From positions 93,706 to 157,705 of the forward strand of contig NZ_SPUW01000004.1 in assembly GCF_004959925.1 (NCBI RefSeq): DNA of 64,000 nucleotides. Reading direction: 5' to 3'. Made by a program: the position numbers and the translations under genes. The notes beneath the pieces were generated by a model. That model was not told the origin of the DNA. It saw only the letters and a program-made list of their open reading frames with translations, and made no database searches. The DNA comes from Pseudooceanicola onchidii. GTDB taxonomy: Bacteria; Pseudomonadota; Alphaproteobacteria; Rhodobacterales; Rhodobacteraceae. This document shows, one piece after another, positions 34,070 through 42,018 of this stretch. The stretch's first letter is position 1; each line of letters starts with the position of its first letter.

Positions 34070-34624
34070 CGCCTGCTTACCTCAAAATTAGCAAAGAAGG
34101 CGTCCACGATACACGGGGCTATTCAAGAAGACGCAATGGTCGCTATCGGCCCCCTCCGGATAAGATGGAAAAATAAGCCCCGGGACGTAGGTGATGACTT
34201 CCCTCTCCACCCGTCCGTGGAGGCGCGCCTGCAAGCTGATCAAGTCGCGCAAAGTGGTGAGGTCAAACCCTACCGGCCCGCACAACTCCGGTCCCGGGCA
34301 AGCTTGAAACCGCACTTCGAACGCTGAGTGACCACGCGCCCCTAACGTTTGATCCAATGACCAAGACAATGATCCTAACGGTCGGGTCCGTCGTTTGCTC
34401 GGAACCCGATAATTGTCGACCGCAGGGCTCGCCCACACGCCGACACGTGCCCGAGCATCGCGTCACGGCGGCTATCCGCACATGTTAGCGTATGTCATTG
34501 AAATATTGGGCCTGCATCCACTTGCCCTTGCGTCATCCACTTCGTAGATACCTCTCAGTCGCCGCCCTCTGCGTGCGGCCGCGCCCGTTGCGGCGGCCCG
34601 AATTGACCTGAGGAATTCCCGCAC
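34070..34624. other. Intergenic stretch between IS3 remnant and nadA
   Basis: This 555-base stretch holds an unassigned 116-codon minus-strand frame (34088-34438) overlapped by a short plus-strand one. I recognise neither, and both may be chance or relics. The last 190 bases should contain the nadA promoter, but no clear sigma-70 boxes or NAD-related operator could be picked out. AGGAA at 34611-34615 is the probable nadA ribosome-binding site. Confidence 0.4.
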
Positions 34625-35677
34625 TTGCTCGACCAGATCGCGCTGCGCGCCGAACTCGCCGATCACTACGATCTTGCCCCTTCCACCGACATCGCTGCCG
34701 CCACCGCCGATATACACGCGCGGATGGACCGTGTCGTGTCGCCCCCCGACTGGGCGATCTATGCGCCCTACGTGGCGGCGATCAACAAGCTCAAGAAGGA
34801 ACGCAACGCCGTCATTCTGGCGCACAACTACATGACGCCCGAGATCTATCACGGGATTGCGGACGTCGTGGGCGACAGCCTTCAGCTGGCGATCGAGGCG
34901 ACGAAGGTCGAAGCCGACGTCATCGTCCAGTGCGGCGTGCATTTCATGGCCGAGACGTCGAAGATCCTGAACCCGTCCAAGACGGTGCTGATCCCCGACA
35001 TGGACGCGGGCTGTTCGCTGGCCGAAAGCATCACCGCCGAGGGTATTGCCCAGATGCGCGCCCAATATCCCGGCGCGCCGGTGGTGACTTACGTGAACAC
35101 CACGGCCGAGGTGAAGGCGGCGTCCGACATCTGCTGCACGTCCTCGAACGCGGTGCAGATCGTGCGCGGGCTGGACGCGGAAACCGTCATCATGACGCCA
35201 GACAAATACCTGGCGCAGAACATCGCCAATCTGGTGCCCGAGAAAAATATCGTCTGGTGGGACGGTGCCTGCATCGTGCACGAACAATACACCGCGCAGG
35301 ACCTGCGGGATTTCCGCGACTGGAACCCCGGCACGCGGATCATCGCGCATCCCGAGTGCCCGCCGGACGTGGTGGCCGAGGCCGATTTCTCCGGCTCGAC
35401 CAGCGGGATCATCGACTATGTGACACGGCAGCGGCCGGAAAAGGCGATGCTGGTGACCGAATGTTCGATGGCCTCGAACATCTCGGACGCGCTGCCGGAC
35501 GTGGACTTCGTCGGCCCCTGCAACATGTGCCCCTACATGAAGAAGGTCACGCTGGAAAAGGTACTGTGGTCGCTGCACACGATGGAAGGCGCTGTCGAGG
35601 TCGACCCGGAGATCGCCGACAAGGCCCGCGTCGCCGTTCAGCGCATGATCGACCTGTCTGCCAAGATGGCCGGCTAG
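34625..35677 (+). CDS. nadA: Quinolinate synthase
   Basis: A 350-residue quinolinate synthase that condenses iminoaspartate with dihydroxyacetone phosphate using a 4Fe-4S cluster. Cluster cysteines are visible in VQCGVHFMAETSK, TECSMASN and GPCNMCPYMKK. AVILAHNYMTPEIYHG and GDSLQLA near the N-terminus are typical. Translation probably starts at TTG 34625: an in-frame stop lies just upstream (34604-34606), no ATG precedes residue 34, and AGGAA lies 9 bases before the TTG. nadB follows 4 bases after the TAG stop. The product enters NAD biosynthesis through NadC. Confidence 0.95.
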   Translation: MLDQIALRAELADHYDLAPSTDIAAATADIHARMDRVVSPPDWAIYAPYVAAINKLKKERNAVILAHNYMTPEIYHGIADVVGDSLQLAIEATKVEADVIVQCGVHFMAETSKILNPSKTVLIPDMDAGCSLAESITAEGIAQMRAQYPGAPVVTYVNTTAEVKAASDICCTSSNAVQIVRGLDAETVIMTPDKYLAQNIANLVPEKNIVWWDGACIVHEQYTAQDLRDFRDWNPGTRIIAHPECPPDVVAEADFSGSTSGIIDYVTRQRPEKAMLVTECSMASNISDALPDVDFVGPCNMCPYMKKVTLEKVLWSLHTMEGAVEVDPEIADKARVAVQRMIDLSAKMAG

Positions 35678-35681
35678 GGCC

Positions 35682-37253
35682 ATGACGCCCATCCACACGT
35701 CCCGCGTCATTATCGTGGGGGCCGGGCTGGCGGCTCAATATGCCGCGCTCAAGCTCGCGCCACGCCCGGTGCTGATGATTTCGCCCGAACCTCTGGGAAC
35801 CGGCGCGTCCTCGGCCTGGGCGCAGGGCGGCGTGGCCGCCGCGATGGACCCCGCCGACAGCGCCGAGGCGCATGCCCGCGACACGGTGACCGCCGGGGCC
35901 GGCACCGTCGACGCCACCGTCGCCCGCTCCGTCACCGAAGAGGCGCGGCGCCACATCCTCGACCTGACAGGACTGGGCACGCCGTTCGACCGGACTGAAA
36001 CGGGGGAGTATGTCCTGTCGCGTGAGGCCGCGCACAGTTTCGCCCGCGTGGTGCGGGTGAAAGGCGATCAGGCGGGCGCAGAGATCATGCGCGCCCTGTC
36101 CGCCCAGGTGCGGGCGGCGGACCATATCCAGATGCTCGAAGGCGTGATGGCCACGGCACTGCACATGGACGGAGGCCGGGTCGCGGGCGTGGCCGTTGCC
36201 CGCTGCGACGAGGGCCTCAGCGAAAGCGTCATCCTCATCAGTCCTGCGGTGCTTCTGGCCGGGGGCGGATCGGGCGGGCTTTACGCGCTCACCACAAATC
36301 CGCCACGCATCCGGGGGCAGGTGATCGGCATGGCCGCCCGCGCGGGGGCCGATATTGCCGATGCGGAATTCGTCCAGTTTCATCCCACGGCCATCGCCTG
36401 CGGCACGGACCCCGCGCCTCTGGCGACAGAGGCGCTGCGCGGGGACGGCGCGATCCTTGTCAACCGTCACGGCGAACGCTTCATGCTGGACGCGCACCCG
36501 GACGCCGAACTGGCCCCGCGCGATATCGTCGCCCGCGCCGTCTATGCCCAGACCCAAGGGGGGCTGGCCCCGGCGCTGGACACCCGCGCGGCCTTGGGCA
36601 CGAAGATCCTGACAGATTTCCCCGCCGTCGCCGCCGCCTGCCAGCAGGCCGGGCTGGACCCGGTGACCCAAGTGATCCCCGTGGCCGCCGCCGCGCATTA
36701 CCACATGGGGGGCGTGGCGACGGATGCAGACGGGGCCAGCACCCTGCCCGGCCTTTGGGCCTGTGGAGAGGTCGCCTCGACCGGGTTGCATGGCGCGAAC
36801 CGTCTGGCGTCGAACGGGCTGCTCGAGGCGCTGGTCTATGGCCGTCGCTGTGCGCTGGCGATCGACGCGGCCCTGCCCGCGCCCACGGTTGCCGCACCCG
36901 TCACCCTGCCCGACCTTCCCGCCGCCGAAACGCCCGACCCCGCGCTGGTCGCCCGGCTGCGGCAGGCGATGACCGATGGCGCGGGCGTGATCCGTACCGC
37001 AGATGGCCTGAACCGGACGCTGACCGAGATCGCCGCGATCGAAGCCGCGCAACCCGCTTGCGACGCGCTTCTCAACATGACGGCCACCGCCACGCTGATC
37101 GCCGCCGCCGCGCTGGAGCGCCGCGAAAGCCGGGGCGCGCATTTCCGGTCGGACTTTCCCCACCCCGACGGCGCAACCGGTATACGGTCGCTGATGACCC
37201 TGACCGACGCGTTGGCGATCCGCGCGACCATGACCCGAAAGGAACCGGCATGA
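35682..37253 (+). CDS. nadB: L-aspartate oxidase
   Basis: A 523-residue FAD enzyme that oxidises L-aspartate to iminoaspartate, the NadA substrate. An N-terminal FAD motif VGAGLAAQYAALKL, SSAWAQGGVAAAMD, ADAEFVQFHPTAIA and HYHMGGVATDADG, followed by GLWACGEVASTGLHGANRLASN, are all characteristic of the succinate dehydrogenase/aspartate oxidase flavoproteins. The C-terminal helical domain is present. It lies between nadA and nadC and overlaps nadC by ATGA. Confidence 0.95.
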   Translation: MTPIHTSRVIIVGAGLAAQYAALKLAPRPVLMISPEPLGTGASSAWAQGGVAAAMDPADSAEAHARDTVTAGAGTVDATVARSVTEEARRHILDLTGLGTPFDRTETGEYVLSREAAHSFARVVRVKGDQAGAEIMRALSAQVRAADHIQMLEGVMATALHMDGGRVAGVAVARCDEGLSESVILISPAVLLAGGGSGGLYALTTNPPRIRGQVIGMAARAGADIADAEFVQFHPTAIACGTDPAPLATEALRGDGAILVNRHGERFMLDAHPDAELAPRDIVARAVYAQTQGGLAPALDTRAALGTKILTDFPAVAAACQQAGLDPVTQVIPVAAAAHYHMGGVATDADGASTLPGLWACGEVASTGLHGANRLASNGLLEALVYGRRCALAIDAALPAPTVAAPVTLPDLPAAETPDPALVARLRQAMTDGAGVIRTADGLNRTLTEIAAIEAAQPACDALLNMTATATLIAAAALERRESRGAHFRSDFPHPDGATGIRSLMTLTDALAIRATMTRKEPA

Positions 37254-38110
37254 ACCAGAGCGCAACAATGGCCCCCCTGCCCGACCTGATCCTTGAACCG
37301 CTGGTCCGCGCCGCGCTGATGGAGGATCTGGGCACCTACGGCGACATCACCACCCGCACCGTCATCCCCGTCGGCACCACCTATGCCGCGCGGCTGAATG
37401 CCCGCGAACCGGGCGTGGTTTCGGGTCTGCAAATTGCCGCGCTGGCGTTCCGGCTGGTCGATCCCGCGCTGCAGATCACCACGCACAAGGCCGACGGCGA
37501 CGTGATCGCGCCGGGCGACCTGCTGATGGAGATCTCGGGCGACGCGGCCTCGATCCTGTCGGGCGAACGGGTCGCGCTGAACTTTGCCGGGCGCTTGTCC
37601 GGCATCGCCACGCTGACCGCCGCCTTCGTGGCCGAGACGCGCGGCACCGACACCCGCGTGACCTGCACCCGAAAGACGACCCCCGGCCTGCGTATCGTGG
37701 AAAAACAGGCCGTTCTGCATGGCGGCGGGTTCAACCATCGCTTCGGCCTGTCCGACGCGATCCTGATCAAGGACAACCACATCGCCGCCGCCGGTGGCAT
37801 CCGCCCCGTGCTGCAATCGGTCAAGGCGCGGGCATCCCACATGATCCGCTGCGAGATCGAGGTCGACCGCCTGGACCAGCTGGCCGAGGTTTTGGCCGAG
37901 GGTGGCGCAGACGTTGTTCTGCTGGACAACATGGACACGTCAATGCTGGCGAAGGCGGTGGACATGACCGCTCGTCAGGTGGTGCTGGAGGCCTCGGGCA
38001 ACATGAAGCTGGACCGCATCGCCGAGGTCGCGGCGACGGGCGTGGACTATATTTCCTCTGGCTCACTGACCCATTCGGCGCAGGTCCTGGACCTTGGGCT
38101 GGACTTCTGA
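37250..38110 (+). CDS. nadC: Nicotinate-nucleotide diphosphorylase (carboxylating)
   Basis: A 286-residue quinolinate phosphoribosyltransferase that makes nicotinate mononucleotide from quinolinate and PRPP. Seen are EDLGTYGDITTRTVIP, the active-site segment VTCTRKTTPGLRIVEKQAV, HGGGFNHRFGLSDAILIKDN and DNMD near the C-terminus, ending with EASGNMKLD and YISSGSLTHSA. An open frame extends upstream, but ATG 37250 overlaps the nadB stop and matches the family N-terminus. It completes a nadABC operon and ends convergently with the minus-strand catabolic run. Confidence 0.95.
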   Translation: MNQSATMAPLPDLILEPLVRAALMEDLGTYGDITTRTVIPVGTTYAARLNAREPGVVSGLQIAALAFRLVDPALQITTHKADGDVIAPGDLLMEISGDAASILSGERVALNFAGRLSGIATLTAAFVAETRGTDTRVTCTRKTTPGLRIVEKQAVLHGGGFNHRFGLSDAILIKDNHIAAAGGIRPVLQSVKARASHMIRCEIEVDRLDQLAEVLAEGGADVVLLDNMDTSMLAKAVDMTARQVVLEASGNMKLDRIAEVAATGVDYISSGSLTHSAQVLDLGLDF

Positions 38111-38170
38111 ACGAAAAAGCCATCCCGCAACGCGACCGCCCCGCGCCAGATGTCCCCGCGCATTACCTGG

Positions 38171-39214
38171 TCACATGCCCCGGAGCGCGGCGATCATCTC
38201 GGTCGCGATGCCGGGCTCGGGGCGCCGGGCGCCGCGTTCGATCTGCTTCGCGATGTCGACCACCATCCGGTTGACCGGGGCGTCCCTGCCATGGGCGGCG
38301 AGGATATCGACGACCAGCCCGTTGACCTCATCGACCTCGGCCCGTCGTCCCTTGCGCCAGTCCTGAAGTGACGTCGTCAGGGTGTCGTCGCGCGAAAACG
38401 TGCTCAGCACCTTTTCGAAGATCTGGTCGACGTAGCGCTCGGGGTGGTTGCTCATCACCGGGGGCATGTTGATGATCGGCATGATCGTGGCCCCGTCGGC
38501 CAGCGCGGCCTCCATCGCCTCGTACCCGGCCTTGCGCATCACCTCGAGGAAGGCCGGATCGCGCGCCGCATCGTTCAGGGCCGTGTCGATAATGGCCGAG
38601 GGGATCAGTTCGGCGGCGTTCACGACCAGCTTCATCCACTTGGCCGACCGGATGTCGTCCACCACCTCGACCGTGCCGGAATGGCGCAGAAGATCCGCCA
38701 CCGCATGAACGCGCGGCTGCTGTTCGGGATCCAGCGCGCCCATGGCGAACCAGCTTTCGTCGGTGTCGTTCTGGCGCGTCGTGATCCCCGGTTCCCACAT
38801 GTTCGAGGCGATCTCGATGACCGCGCCGATCGTCCGGTGCGGGCCGACGACGTCCGCGATCTCCTCGTGCGTCATGCCGTTCTGAAGCCCGACGACAAAG
38901 CCGTCCTCGGCCAGGACCGGCTTGATCATCTCGGCGGCCCATCTGGTATCATAGGCCTTCACCACCATGAAAACGATGTCGAAAGGCTGCCTGATCTCGG
39001 CGATCTCACACAGGTGGAGAGCCTTCACGGGCGTGTGCAGGGACCGGGTCGGCAGGTTCACCGTCAGGCCCTTGGCGCGCATCGCTTCGACATGGGCGGG
39101 CCACTGGTCGATGAAGGTCACGTCAAGCCCCGCAAGGGCGAAGTCGGCCGCGATCGAGGCCCCCTGCGCGCCGGTGCCGAGAAAGGCGATACGGGGCGAT
39201 CCGGAACCGGTCAT
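38171..39214 (-). CDS. Ketopantoate reductase-like (ApbA/PanE family) oxidoreductase
   Basis: A 347-residue NADPH-dependent 2-ketoacid reductase family protein: N-terminal Rossmann motif FLGTGAQGASIA (about residues 8-20), VKAYDTRWAAEMI, VGLQNGMTHEEI with the conserved Asn, and the C-terminal helical domain with KWMKLVVNAA. It is the last gene of the twelve-gene minus-strand run and overlaps the SDR upstream by ATGA. Given the catabolic neighbours a role in reducing a 2-keto intermediate is more likely than pantothenate synthesis. An in-frame upstream ATG (39247) lies inside the SDR gene and is unlikely. Confidence 0.85.
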   Translation of the reverse strand: MTGSGSPRIAFLGTGAQGASIAADFALAGLDVTFIDQWPAHVEAMRAKGLTVNLPTRSLHTPVKALHLCEIAEIRQPFDIVFMVVKAYDTRWAAEMIKPVLAEDGFVVGLQNGMTHEEIADVVGPHRTIGAVIEIASNMWEPGITTRQNDTDESWFAMGALDPEQQPRVHAVADLLRHSGTVEVVDDIRSAKWMKLVVNAAELIPSAIIDTALNDAARDPAFLEVMRKAGYEAMEAALADGATIMPIINMPPVMSNHPERYVDQIFEKVLSTFSRDDTLTTSLQDWRKGRRAEVDEVNGLVVDILAAHGRDAPVNRMVVDIAKQIERGARRPEPGIATEMIAALRGM

Positions 39215-39996
39215 TGCATGATCATCCCGCCGTCGATCTGCAGGCACTGGCCGGTCATGTAGTCCGAGGCCGGAGACAGCAGGAACCCGACCGTGCCCGC
39301 GATATCGCCGGGGGTCGAGGTACGGCCAAGCGGGATCCCGGCGGCAAAGGTCTTCAGCGCCTCACCGGGTTCGGAGGAGGCCCCCATATCCATCAGGTCC
39401 CGGTCGAGCGTGGTCCAGAGATCCGTTTCGACGACGCCCGGCGCGAAGGCATTGGCGGTGATCCCGTGCGGGGCAAGGGTGCGGGCCGCAGCCTGCGTCA
39501 GGCTGATGACGGCGGCCTTGCTGGCGCAGTAGGGCGCGAAATCGCCAAATCCCGCGCGCCCGGCCATAGAGGCAGTGCTGATGATCTTGCCCCCGGTGCC
39601 AGTCGCGATCATGGCCTTCGCGGCCTCCTGAATCCCGATCAACACGCCAAGCCCGTTGACCGTCATGATCTGCGACCAGTTCTCCTCGGTCGTCTCGAGG
39701 AAGGGTTGCGGGCGGTTGAAGCCAGCGTTGTTGACGATGCCGTGCAGGTGCCCATGGGCCGCCACGCACGCGTCGATGGCGGCGCGGACCTGCGCCCGGT
39801 CGGTGACATCGACCCGGAAGAAGCGCGCCTGTCCGCCCTCGGCCCCGATCGCCTCTGCGGCCTTCTGTCCGGCAGCGTCGTCGATGTCGGCGATCACCAC
39901 GCCATGGCCTGTCGCTGCCGCATGTCGGGCGATCGCAAAGCCGATGCCCCGGGCCGCGCCGGTGACGACGACCCCTCCCATATCCTCAGTCTGCAT
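39211..39996 (-). CDS. SDR-family oxidoreductase
   Basis: A 261-residue classical SDR. The cofactor motif is TGAARGIG, an acidic residue follows the second strand (ADIDD, suggesting NAD), NNAG is intact, the catalytic Ser is in STASMAG and YxxxK is YCASK. It overlaps both neighbours (11 bases with the dioxygenase gene, 4 with the ketopantoate reductase-like gene), so it belongs to the hydroxyquinol operon. It could oxidise a cyclic alcohol or a sugar-like intermediate. Confidence 0.88.
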   Translation of the reverse strand: MQTEDMGGVVVTGAARGIGFAIARHAAATGHGVVIADIDDAAGQKAAEAIGAEGGQARFFRVDVTDRAQVRAAIDACVAAHGHLHGIVNNAGFNRPQPFLETTEENWSQIMTVNGLGVLIGIQEAAKAMIATGTGGKIISTASMAGRAGFGDFAPYCASKAAVISLTQAAARTLAPHGITANAFAPGVVETDLWTTLDRDLMDMGASSEPGEALKTFAAGIPLGRTSTPGDIAGTVGFLLSPASDYMTGQCLQIDGGMIMQ

Positions 39997-40864
39997 CCCC
40001 TGCTCCTCCCTCTTTCCGCGTCAGGACAAAATCGTATCTCGACCGCCACAGCGTCTCGCCGTTGGTCACCGGCTCGAAGTCGGCGATCAGTGTCTTCTTG
40101 ACCCCGAAGACCGCATCCGACGTCAGGTAGTCGTCGCCTGCCACGAAGGTGTGTGTCGTGACGGTCTCGTGGCCGTCTGCGCTGACGATGAAATGCATGT
40201 GGGCGGGCCGGTATGGATGACGACCCAGATGCCCCAGCATCTGTCCGACCGGCCCGTCGTCCGGGATCGGGTAGGACACCGGCTTGATCCCGTCGAACCA
40301 GTAACGGCCGTCCGGCCCAGTGGTGAATACGCCCCTATTGTTGTGGCGCGGCTGGATGTCGGGCTGCTGGACATCATAGAATCCGTCTTCGCTGTCGCTC
40401 CAGACATCGATGCGCGCGCCCTTGATCGGGGTGCCGTCAAGGTCGGTCACCTGCCCTTCGAAGCGGCAGGTTTCGCGCCCGCCCTGCTGGGTGATGTTCG
40501 CGCCCATCTCGTATTCCGGCACGCCATCGACGTGGAACGGGCCGAGAACCGTGTTTTCGGTCGCACCCGAGGGCCGCCGGTTGTTGATCGCATCGACCAG
40601 CATCGATACGCCCAGCACATCAGAGAGCAGGATGAACTCCTGCCGGTTCCCGTCGCAGATCTGCCCGGTGCGGGTCAGGAAATCGACGGCGACACCCCAT
40701 TCGTCCTGCGTCAGCTCCACGTCCTTGACGAAGGCATGCAGGTGCCGGACGAGACTGTTCATCACGATCTTCAGCCGCGCGTCGGCCATGTCTGAAACGC
40801 GGTCATTGACGGTCTCGACCGAGGCGGCCTCGGTGAAATAGGCGATGTCGGAAGGCTGGGTCAT
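39986..40864 (-). CDS. Hydroxyquinol 1,2-dioxygenase-type intradiol dioxygenase
   Basis: A 292-residue non-haem iron(III) intradiol dioxygenase with the N-terminal helical linker of catechol/hydroxyquinol enzymes and a C-terminal beta-sandwich. Iron ligands are expected in DGFYDVQ (Tyr), VSYPIPDDGP (Tyr) and HPYRPAHMHF (two His). FEGQVTDLDGTPIKGARIDVW is typical. The adjacent maleylacetate reductase favours hydroxyquinol over catechol as substrate, because ring cleavage of hydroxyquinol gives maleylacetate. Length is normal. The gene is 30 bases after the reductase gene in transcription order. Confidence 0.9.
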   Translation of the reverse strand: MTQPSDIAYFTEAASVETVNDRVSDMADARLKIVMNSLVRHLHAFVKDVELTQDEWGVAVDFLTRTGQICDGNRQEFILLSDVLGVSMLVDAINNRRPSGATENTVLGPFHVDGVPEYEMGANITQQGGRETCRFEGQVTDLDGTPIKGARIDVWSDSEDGFYDVQQPDIQPRHNNRGVFTTGPDGRYWFDGIKPVSYPIPDDGPVGQMLGHLGRHPYRPAHMHFIVSADGHETVTTHTFVAGDDYLTSDAVFGVKKTLIADFEPVTNGETLWRSRYDFVLTRKEGGAGDAD

Positions 40865-40894
40865 CAGGTCGTCCCCTCTCGGTTCGTGGCGGGC

Positions 40895-41959
40895 TCAGGT
40901 CGTGGCGGGACGCTGGCCGGAATGGGCGCGGCTCAGCAGGGCGAGGATCCCATCACGGGTCACCTCGCGCGGGTTCTCGTAGGGATTCTCGACGGCCATG
41001 TCGGCGGCGCGCGTCAGGTCGCCCTGGCGCAGCCCGAGGTCCGACAGCGACAGCGGTCCGCCGATCGATCTGGCAAAGTCGTAAAGACCACCGCCAAGGT
41101 CACCGCCAAACAGCGCGGCCGCCGGGGCCAGCCGATCCCCGGCGGCTGCGGCATTGTAGGCGGCGGTGTGCGGGATCAGGATGGCGTGCGTTTCCGCATG
41201 GGGCATGTCGAAGCCGCCGCCAAGCGTGTGGCACAGCTTGTGGTGCAGTGACATCGCGACCGCTCCAAGCACGATACCGCACAGCCACGACCCGTAAAGC
41301 GCCTCGCCCCTGGCCGCGGGGTCGTCTGGCGCGTCAACGATCTTGGGCAGGGCCGATTTCAGCGCCCGCAGACCCTCGACCGCCATCAACGACGTCACCG
41401 GGTTCGCGTCAGGCGCATACAGCGCCTCGACCGCATGCGCCATGGCGTTCAGCCCGCTCGACACGCTCATGGCGACGGGCAGGCCAAGGGTCAGATCGGG
41501 GTCGTAGATCACCGTCTCGGGCCGGATCCTGGGGTCGCGGACGGTCGTCTTCCGACCGTTCTCGGTCTGGCCAAGGATGTCCGTCACCTCGGACCCCGCA
41601 TAGGTCGTCGCGACCACCAGTTGCGGCGCGTCGTTGCGCCAGGCGATGGCCTTGCCCAGTCCGATGGTCGACCCGCCGCCGATGGCGACCACGCAGTCCG
41701 CGCCGGTGTCTTCAAACTGCGCCATCGCCGTTTCTGTGACGCTGACGGGTGTATGCATGGCGGCTTCGGTGAAGGTGCCTGCCGCCATGTCGCCAAGCAT
41801 GTCCGCCAGCCTCTCGGCCTCGGGGGCCTGGAAGTCTGTCGACAGGACCAACGCGCGGCGGCAGCCAAGCCTTGCGATCTCGTCTCCGACGGTGGCCAGC
41901 GTACCGGGGCCGAAGACCACGCGGCCGGGGGTCGAGGCATGGATGAATGGTGCAGGCAT
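40895..41959 (-). CDS. Maleylacetate reductase (iron-containing alcohol dehydrogenase family)
   Basis: A 354-residue member of the iron-alcohol-dehydrogenase superfamily closest in layout to maleylacetate reductases: GRVVFGPGTL near the start, CVVAIGGGSTIGLGKAIAW (cofactor), TYAGSEVTDILG, and histidines in GLNAMAHAVEALY and SLHHKLCHTLGGGFDMPHA. It reduces maleylacetate to 3-oxoadipate, which is the step after hydroxyquinol ring cleavage by the neighbouring dioxygenase. This pairing supports both assignments. Confidence 0.9.
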   Translation of the reverse strand: MPAPFIHASTPGRVVFGPGTLATVGDEIARLGCRRALVLSTDFQAPEAERLADMLGDMAAGTFTEAAMHTPVSVTETAMAQFEDTGADCVVAIGGGSTIGLGKAIAWRNDAPQLVVATTYAGSEVTDILGQTENGRKTTVRDPRIRPETVIYDPDLTLGLPVAMSVSSGLNAMAHAVEALYAPDANPVTSLMAVEGLRALKSALPKIVDAPDDPAARGEALYGSWLCGIVLGAVAMSLHHKLCHTLGGGFDMPHAETHAILIPHTAAYNAAAAGDRLAPAAALFGGDLGGGLYDFARSIGGPLSLSDLGLRQGDLTRAADMAVENPYENPREVTRDGILALLSRAHSGQRPATT

Positions 41960-42018
41960 GGTTCCTCCGGTCGCCTCTGCGGACAGAGGCGGTCATGCTG
42001 ATAAGATCTGGTTGGCCG

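Noticed and set aside
34088..34438. 116-codon minus-strand frame next to nadA
   Set aside because: No family motif was recognised and a second frame overlaps it on the other strand. It is noted only as unassigned sequence.
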